The notes beneath the pieces were generated by a model. It had not been told where the DNA came from, did not search any database, and saw only the letters and a program-made list of their open reading frames with translations. The translations under genes were made by a program, and so were the position numbers. DNA of 64,000 nt, taken from Bacillus halotolerans (GTDB taxonomy: Bacteria; Bacillota; Bacilli; Bacillales; Bacillaceae). Positions 61,433 to 64,000 of the stretch are shown in pieces; positions within the stretch are counted from its first letter, which is position 1, and each line of letters begins with the position of its first letter. The DNA is taken from NCBI RefSeq assembly GCF_001517105.1, contig NZ_LPVF01000008.1, forward strand, positions 496,001-560,000, written 5' to 3'.

Positions 61433-62794
61433 TCATGATCTTGTTTTCATTAAGGCGGTGAATCTCAAAGCCATGAAAAGACTCAATGCGCCTACAGCAA
61501 TAAGGATCATTCCCATGATATCAAAATGAGCCGCTGTTATCTCTTTACCGAACAGAAGGCCCAGAATCACGGAGGATAAAATCGAGCCGAGGTAACGGCA
61601 CGTTTGGAACAGGCCCGAGGTCGTTCCCACCATGTCTGAAGGGCTCGTTTTCAGCATCGCCGCCTGAAGCGCCACGTTTCCAAGTCCGTAACCGATGCCG
61701 AGCAGCGACAGGATCAAGCCTTTCCCGATGACAGGAACGCTGATAAAAAAGACCGTTAAGAGTACAGCGCCAGCCGTCATCAGAAGCGCCCCCGCCAAAA
61801 TCGGCTTGATGACTCCCGATCGGTCAATCCACTTGCCTGTAATGGGCGATACAGCGATGCTCATTCCTGACATGAACAGCATAAACAGACCGCTCGTTTG
61901 GACAGAAAGATGCATTTCATCCTGAAAATAACTCGGCAGGCCGAAAAATAAACAGTAGAAGAATACATTGAGTAAAATAAACTGAACGTATACCGCTGAC
62001 AGGCTTCGCTGCGTTTTAAACAAACGGACATCAATAAACGGCTTCTCCGTTTTCAGCTCACGCCAGACAAATGCGACAAGCAGAATGACACCAATCACAC
62101 CTTCTGACGCATGCGGGGATGTGCTGAATGAAAGCAAAAAGGACAAAAGCAAAATGATCCCGCCGGCAAACAAAAGGATTCCCGGAACATCAAGCTGCCG
62201 GATAACCGCTCTGATCCCCACCCCTTTTTTCTGATCCTTCGGGAACATGTACATCCCCAATAGGAAGCTGAGCATAATAAACGGCAGATTGACGATAAAA
62301 ATCGCCGGCCAGCCGCCCCACACAATCAAAAAGCCGCCGACTGTAGGCCCCAGCGCCGTCATTGCAGACGCAAATATAGACAGCACCGCCAAGGCTGAAG
62401 CCTGACGCTCATGTATGTGACTTCGTATCAGCCCGACCCCCGACGGATAAATCGCACTGCTCCCCACCGATTGAAACAGCCGCATGACCAATAATGTCAT
62501 AAAGGTTGGCGCAAACGGCGCCCCGATGGCAGAAACCGCCACAAGAATAAGCCCGAATAAAAACAAACTTTTGCGCCCAATCAAATCGCCAAGCTTTCCC
62601 GTCACGGGCTGGGCCACAGCACTCGCCAAATAGAACGAGGAGATCAGCCAGGAAACCGTTGTAAACGACAGGCGAAACTCATGCTGGATGCTGTGGAGCG
62701 CCAGAGAAATCATAGACGAGTTCAGCGGATTCAGCATCGTTCCTGAAGCTACCGCCGTTAAAAAGACAGCACGGCTCTTTTTTGATATTTTCAT
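61433..62794 (-). CDS. ywoD: YwoD, MFS multidrug efflux-type transporter (EmrB-like)
   Basis: A 453-residue, about 14-helix major facilitator transporter. Motif A GKLGDLIGRKSLF near residue 70 and the drug:H+ antiporter C motif GPTVGGFLIVWGG (about 155) support drug/proton antiport. It starts 4 bases inside the end of ywoC (ATGA overlap), so the two are coupled. The substrate is unknown; pairing with an isochorismatase-like hydrolase may mean it exports that enzyme's substrate or product. Confidence 0.88.
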   Translation of the reverse strand: MKISKKSRAVFLTAVASGTMLNPLNSSMISLALHSIQHEFRLSFTTVSWLISSFYLASAVAQPVTGKLGDLIGRKSLFLFGLILVAVSAIGAPFAPTFMTLLVMRLFQSVGSSAIYPSGVGLIRSHIHERQASALAVLSIFASAMTALGPTVGGFLIVWGGWPAIFIVNLPFIMLSFLLGMYMFPKDQKKGVGIRAVIRQLDVPGILLFAGGIILLLSFLLSFSTSPHASEGVIGVILLVAFVWRELKTEKPFIDVRLFKTQRSLSAVYVQFILLNVFFYCLFFGLPSYFQDEMHLSVQTSGLFMLFMSGMSIAVSPITGKWIDRSGVIKPILAGALLMTAGAVLLTVFFISVPVIGKGLILSLLGIGYGLGNVALQAAMLKTSPSDMVGTTSGLFQTCRYLGSILSSVILGLLFGKEITAAHFDIMGMILIAVGALSLFMALRFTALMKTRS

Positions 62795-63357
62795 TTCACT
62801 TGAGATAAAAATTCTTCTGTTGTCCGCGATTTACCGATTCTCGGAAAAATAAAGCGCAGTGTGGCTTCATGTTCTTCCTCACTGAACGTGGACATCGCGT
62901 CGGTAATAAAAATCTGCTGATAGCCAAGCTGAAAGGCCTCGCGAGCCGTACTTTCCACCCCGATGTTCGTCGCGATGCCGCACAATACAATCGTGTCAAT
63001 GCCGCGGCGTCTCAGCTGTAAATCTAAATCCGTGCCGAAGAATGCACCCCACTGCCGTTTTGTTACAGTGTAATCTCCGTCCTGCACACCGATTTCCGGA
63101 ACAAATTCCGCCCAATCCGCCGGCATTTCACCTGAACCTCCCTGCGCCTGTTCATCCGTTTCCGGCTTTAGCACATCCGCTCCGTCATGGAAGGCTACAT
63201 TCACAAAGCTGATAAAGCCGTTATGTTTCCGGAATTCATCAATAAGTTTTTTCGCATTCGGGACAACCTGTCCGCTTTTATCTATTGGCACGATTCCTTT
63301 TTGCAGATCAATGATAACCAATGCTGTGTTTTGAAAATCAATGTTAAGTGTGTTCAT
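62791..63357 (-). CDS. ywoC: YwoC, isochorismatase-family hydrolase
   Basis: A 188-residue alpha/beta hydrolase of the isochorismatase/nicotinamidase family. The Asp of the first strand (LVIIDLQKG) and the Lys (VTKRQWGAF) are present, but the position of the usual nucleophile Cys reads GIATNIGVEST, a Gly in place of Cys. Cysteine-less members with this motif are common; hydrolase activity is doubtful. AGGAGG precedes ATG 63357. It overlaps ywoD by 4 bases. Confidence 0.87.
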   Translation of the reverse strand: MNTLNIDFQNTALVIIDLQKGIVPIDKSGQVVPNAKKLIDEFRKHNGFISFVNVAFHDGADVLKPETDEQAQGGSGEMPADWAEFVPEIGVQDGDYTVTKRQWGAFFGTDLDLQLRRRGIDTIVLCGIATNIGVESTAREAFQLGYQQIFITDAMSTFSEEEHEATLRFIFPRIGKSRTTEEFLSQVK

Positions 63358-63467
63358 TTGCGCTTCCTCCTGATGCTGTTAGTGTTTCTCACATTCCATA
63401 TTTTACTCTTCAACTTCACATGAATTCTTGCATGACGCTTGTGAAATTCTCAGAAGAAGCGCTTATC

Positions 63468-63548
63468 TCACGATTTTTCTTTTATATAAAAATAAAAGGT
63501 GGTGCACACAAACATACCGGCAAGCACCGCGATCATAAAAGTTGTCAT
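63468..63548 (-). CDS. Possible small membrane peptide (26 aa)
   Basis: MTTFMIAVLAGMFVCTTFYF followed by YIKEKS; a single helix and a basic tail. The ATG overlaps the ywoB stop (ATGA), and AGGTGA stands 8 bases upstream, inside ywoB. It looks like a translationally coupled single-span peptide of the KdpF type. Short and unproven; no matching annotation known to me. Confidence 0.45.
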   Translation of the reverse strand: MTTFMIAVLAGMFVCTTFYFYIKEKS

Positions 63549-64000
63549 AGCTTCGTCACCTGCCTGCCGTTAATCGGCTGCTGATTAAACATGCCCATGA
63601 ATTTGCGGCGGTCAATCCAAAGCAGAATCAAACACATGATCATTAATATCGTACTGAGATCCTGCACGCCAATATCAAAACAATAGTTAATCATGACGAC
63701 GTTCACAATAATCGGCATAAATACAACCGCGCCTAACGCAGATGTTCTTGGAATCAACAGCAAAACCGCAGCAATGATTTCTCCAAAGCCTATAAATACT
63801 TCATAGACATGGGAATAACCGAAAAATGTCCACGCAATTGTAAATCCCTTTCCCGCTGCAGCTGCAATTTCAGGTGTTACTTCCCCAAACTGCCCTATGA
63901 CCACTTTCACCAGGCCGTACACAAAAAAATTAAAGGCCAAAAACAATCGGAATGTCGCCGGAATGGACTTTCTTAACGCTCTCAGCAGCCTGCTGCCTTT
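63545..64000 (-). CDS. ywoB: YwoB, DoxX-like small membrane protein (5' end outside window)
   Basis: Membrane protein with four predicted helices. The frame is open to the right edge, giving at least 151 residues; the start lies beyond 64000. Segments FIGFGEIIAAVLLLIPRTSA and VVFMPIIVNVVMINYCF are typical of DoxX/DUF417-like proteins of unknown function. In 168, ywoB is next to the ammonium transporter genes amtB-glnK, which would follow outside this window. Confidence 0.72.
   Translation of the reverse strand, partial: KGSRLLRALRKSIPATFRLFLAFNFFVYGLVKVVIGQFGEVTPEIAAAAGKGFTIAWTFFGYSHVYEVFIGFGEIIAAVLLLIPRTSALGAVVFMPIIVNVVMINYCFDIGVQDLSTILMIMCLILLWIDRRKFMGMFNQQPINGRQVTKL

Noticed and set aside
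1..64000. tRNA, rRNA, CRISPR arrays, complete insertion sequences or prophage genes
   Set aside because: None was seen by eye; the variable blocks carry no integrase, transposase or direct-repeat array.

Overview
The window is a chromosomal stretch of a Bacillus subtilis-group bacterium. Gene content and order follow the reference B. subtilis 168 map from the pgs (poly-gamma-glutamate) locus through rbs, als, cotB/H/G, ywr, ywq, ywp, flhOP-mbl-spoIIID to ywoB, and most proteins match their 168 counterparts in length. Substitutions throughout, plus several swapped accessory segments, indicate a close relative (B. spizizenii, mojavensis, halotolerans or similar) rather than strain 168. The species call is an inference.

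Layout: 1-1595 (-) pgsC (partial) and pgsB. 1596-2393 is gene-poor with pgs and rbs promoters and a decayed coding remnant. 2394-8047 (+) ribose operon rbsRKDACB. 8156-9154 (+) ywsB, ywsA. 9196-12367 (-) ywrO and the acetoin genes alsD-alsS, with divergent alsR and ywrK to 14969. 15039-19007 spore coat cluster ywrJ, cotB, cotH (-) and cotG (+). 19171 ywrF. 20014-24392 (+) a regulator/PTS/epimerase operon that I do not know from 168. 24465-30822 ywrE, ywrD, ywrCBA, ywqONM and nfi. 30901-36847 (-) a polymorphic LXG-toxin locus with several immunity-like genes and remnants. 37177-37604 a DUF2651-like gene beside a decayed ywqG. 37769-41540 (-) the BY-kinase operon ywqCDEF. 42111-46482 (+) ywqB-ywqA. 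46605-49273 (-) ywpJ, glcR, ssbB, ywpG. 49449-50716 (+) ywpF and a class D beta-lactamase. 50749-51639 (-) mscL, fabZ. rapD (+). 52919-56319 (-) flhP, flhO, mbl, spoIIID, usd. ywoH-ywoG (+). 58272-64000 (-) ywoF, pucI, ywoD, ywoC, a possible 26-residue membrane peptide and ywoB (partial).

The most variable part is the LXG locus. ywqH and ywqI are conserved partners of the secreted toxin YwqJ. Its C-terminal tip appears different from the 168 one as I remember it. Downstream lie a probable cognate immunity gene, two related immunity-like genes, further unknown genes, an immunity-like pseudogene and an orphan-tip-like fragment. The second accessory block is the PTS island at 20014-24392, and the third is a class D beta-lactamase where 168 carries ywpD/ywpE.

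Three normally intact genes (rbsC, rbsB, cotB) each carry a single-base indel, all in or beside A/G homopolymers. This looks more like uncorrected sequencing error than decay, but phase variation or real loss cannot be excluded from the sequence alone.
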